Of a stretch of 46,400 bases of DNA, positions 25,107 through 33,299 are shown piece by piece. Source of the stretch: Mycolicibacterium malmesburyense (GTDB lineage: Bacteria > Actinomycetota > Actinomycetes > Mycobacteriales > Mycobacteriaceae); contig NZ_CVTB01000264.1 in NCBI RefSeq assembly GCF_001050015.1, positions 1 to 46,400 of the forward strand, read 5' to 3'. Within the stretch, counting starts at the first letter, position 1. Every line of letters starts with the position of its first letter. The notes beneath the pieces were generated by a model. That model was not told the origin of the DNA. It was given only the letters and a program-made list of their open reading frames with translations, and did not search any database. Both the position numbers and the translations under genes were made by a program.

Positions 25107-25119
25107 TACATTCTACTAC
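25091..25119 (+). promoter_or_regulatory. Predicted promoter of the aldehyde dehydrogenase operon
   Basis: TTGTTG (25091-25096) and TACTAC (25114-25119) are 17 bases apart. The operator copy at 25099-25117 fills the spacer and overlaps the -10, as expected for a repressor site. The GTG at 25159 has GAGGGAG at 25146-25152, six bases upstream. Confidence 0.45.
25099..25117 (-). promoter_or_regulatory. Predicted operator of the aldehyde dehydrogenase operon (copy 2)
   Basis: Read on the minus strand this is AGTAGAAT, GTA, ACTCTCGT. Both 8-base blocks are identical to the copy at 12123-12141. It stands between the mce operon and the aldehyde dehydrogenase operon, where one regulator could act on both. 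Confidence 0.65.
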
Positions 25120-25158
25120 GACGTGCAGGTCTGACCGCAGCGGCTGAGGGAGCGCGAC

Positions 25159-26628
25159 GTGCCGATTCTCGACGAGCACCGCACCTTCGTCGCGGGGCGC
25201 TGGGTGACCGGGCAGGACGTCATCAGCGTGGAGAACCCGGCCGACGAGACCCACGTCCACGACGTCACCGCCACTCCGCTGGACGAGGTCGAGCGGGCCA
25301 TCGCCGAGGCTCGGCGCAGCTTCGACGCCGGAGTATGGGCGAACCGATCCGTCGCCGAACGAGCGCGCAAACTGCGCGAGTTCATCGATCATGTCGAGGC
25401 CAATGCCGCGACCGTGATTCCGACCCTCGTGGCCGAGGCCGGCCAGCCGACGCGGTTCGCCGACATGACCCAGGTGCGGGCGGGAATCGGGCTCGCCCGC
25501 CAGACCATCGAGCTGTATTCGTCGATGCGGCACGAGGAGCCCAGTCCTGTCCCCGTCGACGACCTGGTCCGCGGACGCGTGGCGCTGAGCATCCGTCGGC
25601 ACGAGCCCGTCGGCGTGGTCACCGCGATCACGCCCTACAACGCGGCGCTGATCATGGGGTTCCAGAAGCTCATCCCGGCGCTGATGGCGGGCAATTCGGT
25701 CATCCTGCGGCCGAGCCCGCTCACCCCGATCTCGTCGTTGATCTTCGGCAAGGCCGCCGAGGCCGCGGGGCTGCCCGACGGGGTGCTCAGCGTTGTCGCC
25801 GAAACAGGCACGGCCGCAGCCGAACTGCTCACCAGCCATCCCGCCGTCGACATGGTGTCCTTCACGGGTTCGACGCTCGCGGGCCGCAAGATCCTGGCCC
25901 AGGCGGCGCCGACGGTGAAGCGGGTTTCGCTGGAACTCGGCGGCAAATCCGCCCAGATCTACCTGCCCGACGCCGTCGACCGGGCCGCGGTCGGGGCGGC
26001 CATGGTCGTGATGAGCACCGCCGGGCAGGCCTGCGTCGCCGCAACGCGCATGCTCGTCCCCGAAGAGCAGCGCGCCCAGGTGCTCGACGCGGTCAGCGCC
26101 GCATACCGGAGCATCAAGGTCGGGCCGCCCGATTCGGCGGATGCCACGATGGGCCCGGTCATCAGTGCGGCGCAACGGGATCGGTGCGAACGTCTGGTGC
26201 GGGCTGCCGAGGAGCACGGCGGCAAGGTGGTCTGCGGTGGAGGCCGCCCGGCGGGCCTGGACCGGGGTTACTACTTCGAACCCACGGTCCTCGACCTGCC
26301 CGACAACGCCAACCCCGCCGCCCAGGAGGAGATCTTCGGTCCGGTCATCGCGGTGTTGGGTTACCGCGACCTCGACCACGCGGTCGAGATCGCCAACGAC
26401 ACCGTCTACGGCCTGTCCGGCCAGGTGTACGGCGCGGATGTGAGCGCCGCCGTCGGTGTGGCGCGCAGGCTGCGCACCGGCGCGGTCAACGTCAACACCA
26501 CGGTGTTCTCCGCGTACGCGCCCAGCGGCGGTTACAAGCAGAGCGGCCTGGGCCGGGAGCGGGGTCCCGACGGCATCCGCGAATTCCAAGAGGTCAAACA
26601 CATGTCGATAGGGGAACTTGCACGATGA
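25159..26628 (+). CDS. NAD(P)-dependent aldehyde dehydrogenase
   Basis: The 489-residue aldehyde dehydrogenase should oxidise an aldehyde to the acid. The nucleophile is Cys292 in AGQACVAA and the general base Glu259 in SLELGGKS. The Asn region reads TPYNAALIM, with Tyr in place of the usual Trp. EEIFGPVIAVLGY and the C-terminal SGGYKQSGLGRERG are standard. The GTG at 25159 is supported by GAGGGAG six bases upstream. It is the first gene of the long plus-strand unit and overlaps the amidohydrolase by four bases (ATGA). Its acid product would suit the CoA ligase of the other island unit. Confidence 0.92.
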   Translation: MPILDEHRTFVAGRWVTGQDVISVENPADETHVHDVTATPLDEVERAIAEARRSFDAGVWANRSVAERARKLREFIDHVEANAATVIPTLVAEAGQPTRFADMTQVRAGIGLARQTIELYSSMRHEEPSPVPVDDLVRGRVALSIRRHEPVGVVTAITPYNAALIMGFQKLIPALMAGNSVILRPSPLTPISSLIFGKAAEAAGLPDGVLSVVAETGTAAAELLTSHPAVDMVSFTGSTLAGRKILAQAAPTVKRVSLELGGKSAQIYLPDAVDRAAVGAAMVVMSTAGQACVAATRMLVPEEQRAQVLDAVSAAYRSIKVGPPDSADATMGPVISAAQRDRCERLVRAAEEHGGKVVCGGGRPAGLDRGYYFEPTVLDLPDNANPAAQEEIFGPVIAVLGYRDLDHAVEIANDTVYGLSGQVYGADVSAAVGVARRLRTGAVNVNTTVFSAYAPSGGYKQSGLGRERGPDGIREFQEVKHMSIGELAR

Positions 26629-27848
26629 GCACGAACGGGAACGGAACGGGCACCTACGATCTCAACTGGCTGATCTCGGTCGACGACCACATCCTCGAAC
26701 CGCCGAATCTCTGGGTGGACCGGGTCGCGGCCAAGGATCGTGACAGGGCACCGCACATGGAACCCGACGACAACGGCGTGGACATGTGGGTCTACGACGG
26801 CAAGCGCTATCCGAACTCGGGCCTGTCGGCGGTGGTCGGCAAGTCCAAGGAGGAGTTCAGCCCCGAACCCTTGTCATACTCGGAGATGCGGCCGGGATGC
26901 TACGACGCCAAGGCCCGCGTCGAAGACATGGACCGCTCGGGTGTGCTTGCGTCGCTGTGCTTTCCGACGATCACCCGGTTCTGCGGGCAGCTGTTCATGG
27001 AGGCCGGCGACCGCGAGTTCGGATTCGAATGCCTCCAGCACTACAACGACTGGCTTGTCGAGGAATGGTGTGCGGCCGCACCCGGCCGATACATACCGCT
27101 GATGCTGATTCCGATGTGGGATCCGAAGCTGGCGGCCAAGGAGATGGAACGCATGGCGGCCAGGGGCGTGACGTCCTTCGCCTTCTCGGAGAACCCGGAA
27201 CCGCTGGGGCTGCCGACGATTCACGACCCCAGCGGCTATTGGGAACCGGTCATGGCGGCGGCCAACGAGACGGGGATGGTCGCCAGCATGCACGTCGGCT
27301 CGTCGTCCCAATTGCCGAAGATCTGCAAGGACGCGCCTTTCATGGCCAACCTGACCTGGGGTGCCTCCCGCACATCGGGAACCATGCTCTCCTGGTTGTT
27401 CAGCGGCTTGTTCCAGCGGTACCCCAACCTCAAGATCGCGCTCTCCGAGGGCGAAATGGGGTGGATGCCGTACTTCCTCGAACGCGCGGAGCAGGTGCTC
27501 GACAAACAGCGCTACTGGGTCAAGCGCGGCACGAAGTTCATGGGTCACGCGGGCAACGACGCCGATCTCGACACGCTCGACATCCGGGAGACGTTCCGCA
27601 ACCACATCTTCGGCTGCATCATCGAGGACCGTCACGCGATCAAGAGCCTCGACGAGCTCGGCGAGGACAACATCATGTGTGAGACCGACTACCCGCACTC
27701 CGACTCGACGTGGCCCAACTGCATCGACGTCGCCCGCGACACGATGAAAGACCTGCCCGAGGAGGTCCAGTACAAACTGCTCCGCGGCAACGCCGAGCGA
27801 CTGTACCGCTTCACCCCGGCCGAGCCGCCGGTCCTCGCGGGCGTGTGA
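26625..27848 (+). CDS. Amidohydrolase family 2 (ACMSD-like TIM barrel) protein
   Basis: This 407-residue metal-dependent hydrolase or decarboxylase belongs to the amidohydrolase-2 group. The N-terminal metal site is in SVDDHILEPP; a barrel histidine lies in VASMHVGSS, followed by ALSEGEMGWMPYFLERA and the C-terminal Asp/His of CETDYPHSDSTWP. Members hydrolyse or decarboxylate cyclic and aromatic compounds, and many mycobacterial copies sit in steroid or terpenoid catabolic clusters; the reaction here is unknown. The ATG at 26625 overlaps the dehydrogenase stop. The SDR gene follows after four bases. Confidence 0.88.
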   Translation: MSTNGNGTGTYDLNWLISVDDHILEPPNLWVDRVAAKDRDRAPHMEPDDNGVDMWVYDGKRYPNSGLSAVVGKSKEEFSPEPLSYSEMRPGCYDAKARVEDMDRSGVLASLCFPTITRFCGQLFMEAGDREFGFECLQHYNDWLVEEWCAAAPGRYIPLMLIPMWDPKLAAKEMERMAARGVTSFAFSENPEPLGLPTIHDPSGYWEPVMAAANETGMVASMHVGSSSQLPKICKDAPFMANLTWGASRTSGTMLSWLFSGLFQRYPNLKIALSEGEMGWMPYFLERAEQVLDKQRYWVKRGTKFMGHAGNDADLDTLDIRETFRNHIFGCIIEDRHAIKSLDELGEDNIMCETDYPHSDSTWPNCIDVARDTMKDLPEEVQYKLLRGNAERLYRFTPAEPPVLAGV

Positions 27849-27852
27849 CGTC

Positions 27853-28632
27853 GTGAAACTGGACGGCAAGAGCGCCATCGTCACCGGTGCAGGCTCCGGG
27901 GTGGGGCGCGCGTCGGCGGTGCTGTTCGCGCGCGAGGGGGCGCGGATCGTCGTCGCCGACATCGACCTCGAACGCGCGAAGGCGACGGTGAACGAAATCG
28001 AGGCCGTCGGTGGGACCGCCGTTCCTTTCGGCGTCGACGTGGCCGACGAAGACCAGGTGCGGCAGATGATCACCACCGCCGTCGACTGGTTCGGCCGCCT
28101 CGACATCCTGTTCAACAACGTCGGAATCCCGACTCCGCGGCTGGGTATGTCGTTCGAGGACCATACGCTCGAGGACTTCAACAGGCTGGTCTCGGTGAAC
28201 CTGGGCGGTGTGTTTCTCGGGTGCAAACACGCTGTGGTGCAGTTCAAGAAGCAGGGCGACGGCGGGGTGATCCTCAACACGGGGTCGGTCGCCGGCCTCG
28301 TCGCCTGGGGCGGCACGGTCTACGGCGCGACGAAAGGCGGGGTGCTTCAGCTGACCCGCGCGGTGGCTGTCGAGGCCGCACCGTTCGGAATCCGCGTCAA
28401 CGCCATCTGCCCCGCGGCCATGCCGCTCACCGGTTTCATGGCCGCGGGCGGGCTGCAGGTCGACGAGCAACAGCAGGCGCAGATCGCGGAAAAGGTTGGG
28501 ACACAACACCCGTTGGGCCGTGCGATCACCGCCGAAGATTGCGCCGAGGCCGCGCTCTACCTCGTGTCGGACGCTTCGCGCAACATCACCGGCGTCGCGC
28601 TGCCCGTCGACGGAGGGTACGTGGCGCGATGA
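27853..28632 (+). CDS. Short-chain dehydrogenase/reductase
   Basis: This 259-residue classical SDR has TGAGSGVGRA at residues 10-19 for NAD(P), Asp at the end of the second strand (VVADID), which favours NAD, and NNVG. The catalytic Ser is in LNTGSVAG and Tyr-Lys in YGATKG, and it ends LPVDGGYVAR. It lacks the insert of the other SDR in this island, so it should use free cofactor. Start is the GTG at 27853; the stop overlaps the P450 start (ATGA). Likely a hydroxy-intermediate dehydrogenase. Confidence 0.9.
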   Translation: MKLDGKSAIVTGAGSGVGRASAVLFAREGARIVVADIDLERAKATVNEIEAVGGTAVPFGVDVADEDQVRQMITTAVDWFGRLDILFNNVGIPTPRLGMSFEDHTLEDFNRLVSVNLGGVFLGCKHAVVQFKKQGDGGVILNTGSVAGLVAWGGTVYGATKGGVLQLTRAVAVEAAPFGIRVNAICPAAMPLTGFMAAGGLQVDEQQQAQIAEKVGTQHPLGRAITAEDCAEAALYLVSDASRNITGVALPVDGGYVAR

Positions 28633-29915
28633 CGGTCCTGGGGCGAGCGAAGCGACGGGGACGGGCTGGGCCCACGCTCGACCGGGATCGGTTGCGGGAG
28701 CTGTTCGACCTGCGCAGCTCGTACAACGAGTTCACCGGCGGCGCATATCATGACGATCCGTATCCCATTTGGCACCGACTGCGCGAACAGGGGCCGGTGT
28801 TGCCCGGCGTCCTGCATGAGCTGACCGGATGCGGCGGGCCGATGTTCTTCCACGGCCTGCCGTATCCCGACCGACCGCACTTCACCGTGTTCGACTACGA
28901 GAACGGTTTCGTGGCCCACCGCGACCCCGACGTGTTCGCGTCGTCGCCGGATCCGGTCGACCTCGACAACGGACCGCTCGCGATCACCAACAGCATGCTG
29001 TCCATGGACGGCGCACAGCACCGGCGTTACCGCGCCCTGGTCCAGCCGTCGTTCCTGTCGTCCAACGGCAAGTGGTGGATCGACAATTGGATCGCCGACA
29101 CGGTCGACATGCTGATCGACGGATTCGCCGCCGACGGGCGCGCAGAGCTCAATGTGGACTTCTGCGCGGCGATCCCGATCCTCACCATCACCGGCAGCTT
29201 CGGGCTCCCGGTCGAGCAGGCACTCGAGGTCCGGACCGCCCTGACACAGGATCCGCAACGGGTGGTCGACCTGATCCGGCCGGTGATCGAAGCCAGGCGC
29301 AAGCACCCCGAGGACGACCTCATCAGCGTTCTGGTCGATGCGCAGATCACCGACGAGGACGGCAACACCACCCGACTGACCGAGCGTGAGATCGATTCGT
29401 TCGTCCTGCTTCTGCTCGGCGCGGGCTCGGGCACCACGTGGAAGCAGATGGGCGCGACCCTGACCGCACTGCTCCAACGCCCCGAGATGCTCGATGCGGT
29501 GCGACAAGACCGTGCGCTGTTGCGGCCGGCGATCGAGGAGTCGGTGCGCTGGATGCCCACCGATCCCATGTTCTCCCGCTGGGTCACTCGCGACACCGAA
29601 CTCGGGGGCGTCGAGATTCCGGCCGGGTCCGTGGTCCACATCAACATCGGTGCGGCCAACCGTGATCCGCAGCGATGGGACCGCCCGGACGAGTACGACA
29701 TCAACCGGCCGATGCGGCCCAACCTCGGATTCGGGCAAGGCTCCCACATCTGCCTCGGCATGCACCTCGCCCGGGCCGAGATGGCGGTCGCCATTTCGGC
29801 GCTGCTCGACCGGTTGCCGAACCTGCGCCTCGACCCCGACGCCGAACCGCCCCGCTTCGTCGGGCTGTACGAACGGGGAGCCACCGCGATACCCGTGCTG
29901 TTCGATCCTGCATGA
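28629..29915 (+). CDS. Cytochrome P450 (first of two)
   Basis: The 428-residue soluble bacterial P450 has an I-helix LLLGAGSGTTWKQ, a K-helix ExxR in IEESVRW, and the heme loop FGQGSHICLGMHLAR with the thiolate ligand at about Cys375. The N-terminus (DPYPIWHRLREQGPV) is typical. It should hydroxylate a hydrophobic substrate with ferredoxin partners encoded elsewhere; none is in this window. The ATG at 28629 overlaps the SDR stop; the open frame to 28221 is only a shadow. Acid/alcohol-Thr in the I-helix is present as Gly-Thr-Thr. The CYP family cannot be assigned by eye. Confidence 0.9.
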   Translation: MTVLGRAKRRGRAGPTLDRDRLRELFDLRSSYNEFTGGAYHDDPYPIWHRLREQGPVLPGVLHELTGCGGPMFFHGLPYPDRPHFTVFDYENGFVAHRDPDVFASSPDPVDLDNGPLAITNSMLSMDGAQHRRYRALVQPSFLSSNGKWWIDNWIADTVDMLIDGFAADGRAELNVDFCAAIPILTITGSFGLPVEQALEVRTALTQDPQRVVDLIRPVIEARRKHPEDDLISVLVDAQITDEDGNTTRLTEREIDSFVLLLLGAGSGTTWKQMGATLTALLQRPEMLDAVRQDRALLRPAIEESVRWMPTDPMFSRWVTRDTELGGVEIPAGSVVHINIGAANRDPQRWDRPDEYDINRPMRPNLGFGQGSHICLGMHLARAEMAVAISALLDRLPNLRLDPDAEPPRFVGLYERGATAIPVLFDPA

Positions 29916-29922
29916 GGACACC

Positions 29923-30357
29923 ATGAGCGAAACCGAATACACCGCACCCGATCTGACCTTGGTCGGCGCCGACCACGTGAAGGCCTACCGCGAGACGGGC
30001 GGCGAGGTCGGGTACCTGTGGAACGGTGTTCCGACGCTACTGCTGACGGTGAGGGGCAGGCGCAGCGGCCGGCCCCGGACGTCGGCGCTGATCTTCGGAC
30101 AATGCGGGGACGACTATCTCGTGGTCGCGTCCATGGGCGGATCGCCCATGCATCCGCAGTGGTATCGCAACCTGCAGGCCAATCCCGACGCCGAGGTCCA
30201 GGTACGCGATCGCTTGACGCGCGTCTCGGCGCGCACGGCCACACCAGAGGAGAAGCCCCGGCTCTGGCGGATCATGACCGCGGTGTGGCCGAATTACGAC
30301 GTCTACCAGTCTCGTACCGAGCGCGAGATCCCCGTCGTGGTGCTGACTCCGACATGA
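29923..30357 (+). CDS. Deazaflavin (F420)-dependent oxidoreductase, Ddn/FDOR family
   Basis: The 144-residue split-beta-barrel protein is of the Ddn/nitroreductase-like group. The motifs VPTLLLTVRGRRSGRPRTSA, DDYLVVASMGGSPMHPQWYRNLQANPDAEVQV and FDOR-type C-terminal strands are present. These enzymes use F420H2 for reductions of enones, quinones or fatty acids. It starts eight bases after the P450 stop with a GAGGACACC stretch in front, and its stop overlaps the TetR start. In this setting it may reduce a ring or enone intermediate. Confidence 0.85.
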   Translation: MSETEYTAPDLTLVGADHVKAYRETGGEVGYLWNGVPTLLLTVRGRRSGRPRTSALIFGQCGDDYLVVASMGGSPMHPQWYRNLQANPDAEVQVRDRLTRVSARTATPEEKPRLWRIMTAVWPNYDVYQSRTEREIPVVVLTPT

Positions 30358-31043
30358 GCACACCTAACGTCCCCGCGGTGACATGGGTCGAACGCGCCGT
30401 CGAGCGTTCGGCCGCGGTGCAGCGCTCGCGTTTGCGCATCGCCAAGCAGGTCCGGCAGATGCTCGACGCGGCTCGCAGGCTGATCGCCACCAAGGGCGAC
30501 GAGTTCACCACGCAGGAACTGGTGGCCGAGGCCGGCGTCGCACTGCAGACGTTCTACCGCTACTTCGGCAGCAAGGACGAACTGCTCCTCGCGGTGATCG
30601 GCGATGCGATGACCGAGGCCTGCGAGCGGTGGGCGCGGGCTGCCGACGAGCTACCGGACCCATTGTCCCGGTTGCGGTTCTACCTCACCGCCACCCTGGA
30701 ACGGCTCAACGGCGACAGCCGCAACGCCGCAATGTCCCGGTTCGTGGTTTCGACGCGGTGGCGGTTGCACCGTCAGTTCTCCGGAGAGCTCGCCGAGGTG
30801 GAAAAGCCGTTCGTCGATCTGCTTCGCGGCGCGGTCTCCGACGCCGTCGCGGCCGGACAGCTCAAATCGCCCGACCCCGAATGGGATCCGTGGTTCCTCG
30901 CCGAGCTGGTCCGGTCGGTCTACCACTACTACGCGTTCGTCGAGCACAGCGGCGCCGAACTCGAACTGGCCAAACAACGGCTATGGGAATTCAGCTTGGC
31001 GGCGCTCGGCGGGGCCGTCAGCGCAGAGAAAGGTGAGCAGTGA
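30354..31043 (+). CDS. TetR-family regulator, island copy 1
   Basis: The 229-residue protein has a TetR helix-turn-helix at about residues 50-72 (TTQELVAEAGVALQTFYRYF) after a basic helix (SRLRIAKQVRQMLDAARRLIA). The C-terminal domain has SRFVVSTRWRLHRQF and SVYHYYAFVEHS. By eye about three quarters of residues match the second TetR at 33300-33944, including nearly all of the recognition helix, so both may bind the same operator. It overlaps its neighbours on both sides (ATGA and GTGA), so its level follows that of the operon. It is a prime candidate for binding the 19-bp motif. Confidence 0.88.
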   Translation: MSTPNVPAVTWVERAVERSAAVQRSRLRIAKQVRQMLDAARRLIATKGDEFTTQELVAEAGVALQTFYRYFGSKDELLLAVIGDAMTEACERWARAADELPDPLSRLRFYLTATLERLNGDSRNAAMSRFVVSTRWRLHRQFSGELAEVEKPFVDLLRGAVSDAVAAGQLKSPDPEWDPWFLAELVRSVYHYYAFVEHSGAELELAKQRLWEFSLAALGGAVSAEKGEQ

Positions 31044-32320
31044 CAGACAACGGCGCCGATTTCGACGCGATCGACTTCTTCACCAGCCCGACGTTCGTGC
31101 CGGACCCGCACCCGTACTTCGACCACCTGCGCGGCAAGGGCCCGGTGGTCAGGGAGCCACACCACGGGGTCGTCGCGGTCACCGGATACCTCGACACCCT
31201 CGAGGTGTTCAAGGACGCGACGCTGTGGTCGAACTGTGTGGCCGTGGGCGGACCGTTCCCGCCGCTGCCGTTCACGCCCGAGGGTGACGACATCCGCGAG
31301 CAGATCGACGCGCACCGCACCCAGATGCCGCTCTACGAACACATGGTGGCGATGGATCCGCCCAACCACACCCGGGCGCGGTCGCTTCTGAGCCGGCTGC
31401 TGACGCCCAGCCGGCTCAAGGCCAACCAGGACTTCCTCTGGGAGCTCGCCGACGACCAGCTCGACGAGTTCGTCGACACCGGCGAATGCGAATTCCTGAC
31501 CGCGTACTCGAAACCGTTCTCGCTGTTGGCGATAGCGGACTTGCTCGGCGTGCCGCGCGAGGACCACAAGGAGTTCCGCGACGCGCTCGCCAACCCGCAC
31601 CTGATGGGAAACATCGAGGGCGAAGGCGCCGCGATCAACCCGCTGGAGTTCCTGGACGAGAAGTTCAGCGCCTACATCGAAGAGCGGCGCGCGCAGCCGC
31701 GCGACGATGTCCTCAGCGAACTCGCCAACGCGACGTATCCCGACGGGTCACAACCCGCGGTGACCGATGTCGTGCGCACCGCGAGCTTCCTGTTCGGTGC
31801 GGGGCAGGAGACCACGGCCAAACTGCTCGGCGCCGCGCTGAAGATCCTGTGCGAGCGGCCGGAACTTCAGCAGGCGCTGCGCGACGACCCGAGCCTGGTG
31901 CCGGCGTTCATCGAAGAGACGCTACGCATGGAAAGCCCGGTGAAAACCGAGTTCCGGCTCGCCGTCCGGACCACCGAGCTGGCCGGGGTGACGATCCCGG
32001 CGGGCACCACCGTGATGATCTCGGCCGCCGCGGCCAACCGCGACCCGGACCGGTTCGAATGCCCGCATGAGTTCCGGCTCGACCGCAAGAACGTCCGCGA
32101 ACAGATCGCCTTCGCACGCGGTGCGCACTCCTGTCCGGGCGCACCGCTCGCTCGGGTCGAGGGCCGGGTGTCGTTGGAGCGAATTCTCGCTCGGATGAGA
32201 GACATTCGCGTCGACGAACGGTTCCACGGTTCGGCGGACAACCCCGAGTTCACCTACGAACCGACGTACATCCTGCGCGGCCTGACCGAACTGCACCTAC
32301 GGTTCACCCCGGCGGGCTGA
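31040..32320 (+). CDS. Cytochrome P450 (second)
   Basis: The 426-residue P450 has I-helix FLFGAGQETTAKL with the acid-alcohol pair as Glu-Thr, K-helix EETLRM and heme loop FARGAHSCPGAPLARVEG, with the thiolate at about Cys365. MVAMDPPNHTRARSLLSRLLTP is the usual C-helix block. Sequence and I-helix differ clearly from the first P450, so the two are not a recent duplication and probably act on different intermediates. GTG start overlaps the TetR stop, and the stop shares one base with the next gene. Confidence 0.9.
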   Translation: MTDNGADFDAIDFFTSPTFVPDPHPYFDHLRGKGPVVREPHHGVVAVTGYLDTLEVFKDATLWSNCVAVGGPFPPLPFTPEGDDIREQIDAHRTQMPLYEHMVAMDPPNHTRARSLLSRLLTPSRLKANQDFLWELADDQLDEFVDTGECEFLTAYSKPFSLLAIADLLGVPREDHKEFRDALANPHLMGNIEGEGAAINPLEFLDEKFSAYIEERRAQPRDDVLSELANATYPDGSQPAVTDVVRTASFLFGAGQETTAKLLGAALKILCERPELQQALRDDPSLVPAFIEETLRMESPVKTEFRLAVRTTELAGVTIPAGTTVMISAAAANRDPDRFECPHEFRLDRKNVREQIAFARGAHSCPGAPLARVEGRVSLERILARMRDIRVDERFHGSADNPEFTYEPTYILRGLTELHLRFTPAG

Positions 32321-32829
32321 TGCGTACGGTCGGTGCAGCGTTGGCGGTGACCGCGATCGTCGCGGTGGCCATGCCCGCGACGGCCCCGCACGCGCACGCC
32401 GCCGACGCCGCGCTCAACGGTCGCTACCTGGCGACGTCGAACGGGGACTGGGCGATGACCAACGACGTCTACCGGGACCTGCCGAGCGTGCGGAGCACCT
32501 GGACGATCGCGATGACGTGCACCGACGACGTCAACTGCACCGGCACGGTGACCAGCGATGCCGGCTGGAGCGCCGACATCGTCACCACCAACGGCGAGTA
32601 CATCGTCAAGCGGGACCTGCCCGATTGGCAGCACTGCGCCGACGGCACCGGACGGACGGTGACGGGGCATCAGAGTTACCGCTTCTTTCCCGTCGGCGAC
32701 GACGGCTTCCTGCTGCCGGGCTCACGCGTGTTGGCCGGATTCGACAAGACCGCGGGGGAGAGCGGGGCCTGCAGCCTCAACGAGATGACCGAGATCGAAA
32801 TGCCGTTCCGGCTCGACAAACTGGACTGA
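32320..32829 (+). CDS. Predicted secreted protein
   Basis: The 169-residue protein has a clear Sec signal (MRTVGAALAVTAIVAVAMPA) and a likely AHA-AD cleavage site near residue 28. The mature part begins ALNGRYLATSNGDWAMTNDVY and contains four cysteines (MTCTDDVNCTG, WQHCADG, SGACSLNE), suitable for two disulfides. It resembles small exported mycobacterial proteins of unknown function. Being fused by a one-base overlap (TGATG) to a P450 gene suggests a role at the envelope in handling the same hydrophobic substrate, but this is inference. Confidence 0.75.
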   Translation: MRTVGAALAVTAIVAVAMPATAPHAHAADAALNGRYLATSNGDWAMTNDVYRDLPSVRSTWTIAMTCTDDVNCTGTVTSDAGWSADIVTTNGEYIVKRDLPDWQHCADGTGRTVTGHQSYRFFPVGDDGFLLPGSRVLAGFDKTAGESGACSLNEMTEIEMPFRLDKLD

Positions 32830-32840
32830 CGTCCCCGACG

Positions 32841-32846
32841 AAGGAG
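32841..32846 (+). promoter_or_regulatory. Ribosome-binding site deciding the cupin-gene start
   Basis: AAGGAG is only one base from the ATG at 32848 but seven bases from the GTG at 32854, so the GTG is the better start. Confidence 0.6.
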
Positions 32847-32853
32847 AATGCCC

Positions 32854-33255
32854 GTGCCGGTGAGCAGGCTCACCGATCTGCCGGTCGGCGGCGACGGCCG
32901 ATGGCCCCTGTGCGGCAGCGGATTCCGCTCGGCGCAGTGGGGCGACATGGAGGTCGGTTACACGACCACCGGCCCCGGAGACCACACCGCGCTGTATCAG
33001 GGCCTGCCCGGAGGGGTGTGCCCGTGCCCGCACTACGGCTACGTCTTCACGGGCCGCATCCGGTGCCGATTCCCCGGAACCGAGTTCCCCGACGAGGTCG
33101 CCACCGCCGGCGAGGCCTACTTCTTCCCGGCCGGCCACGTGCTGATCTACGAAGAGGACACCGAGGCCCTGGAACTCAACCCGGCCGCCGCGCTGCAGAC
33201 GCTGATGGACCACATCGAGTCGGTCGCGCGGCGCCACGTCGAATCGAGCGCCTGA
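32854..33255 (+). CDS. Small cupin-like protein
   Basis: The 133-residue protein shows a beta-rich pattern resembling a single cupin barrel: GDHTALYQGLPGG, then GYVFTGRIRCRFPGTEF with the Gly typical of cupin motif 1, and AGEAYFFPAGHVLIYEEDTEALELNP as motif 2. The usual metal ligands are not all there: His in PHYGYVF and in PAGHVL could bind a metal. A CPCPH cluster precedes the barrel. It starts at GTG 32854. Function is unknown; a ligand-sensing or isomerase role is conceivable because TetR genes lie on both sides. Confidence 0.65.
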   Translation: MPVSRLTDLPVGGDGRWPLCGSGFRSAQWGDMEVGYTTTGPGDHTALYQGLPGGVCPCPHYGYVFTGRIRCRFPGTEFPDEVATAGEAYFFPAGHVLIYEEDTEALELNPAAALQTLMDHIESVARRHVESSA

Positions 33256-33299
33256 CGCCGCGCCGCTGCCCGGTCGAACCGAGGCGATAGCATTTCCCG

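Noticed and set aside
25054..26601. 515-codon minus-strand frame opposite the aldehyde dehydrogenase
   Set aside because: The plus strand carries a complete aldehyde dehydrogenase with Cys292 and Glu259; the antisense product has no recognisable family.
26874..28316. 480-codon open frame on the minus strand across amidohydrolase and SDR
   Set aside because: Antisense to two well-supported genes with clear motifs. Its translation is Arg/His/Val-rich without any domain, as usual for shadow frames in GC-rich DNA.
28629..32320. The two P450 genes as a recent duplication
   Set aside because: I-helix, heme loop and N-terminal sequences differ clearly; only the two TetR genes look recently duplicated.
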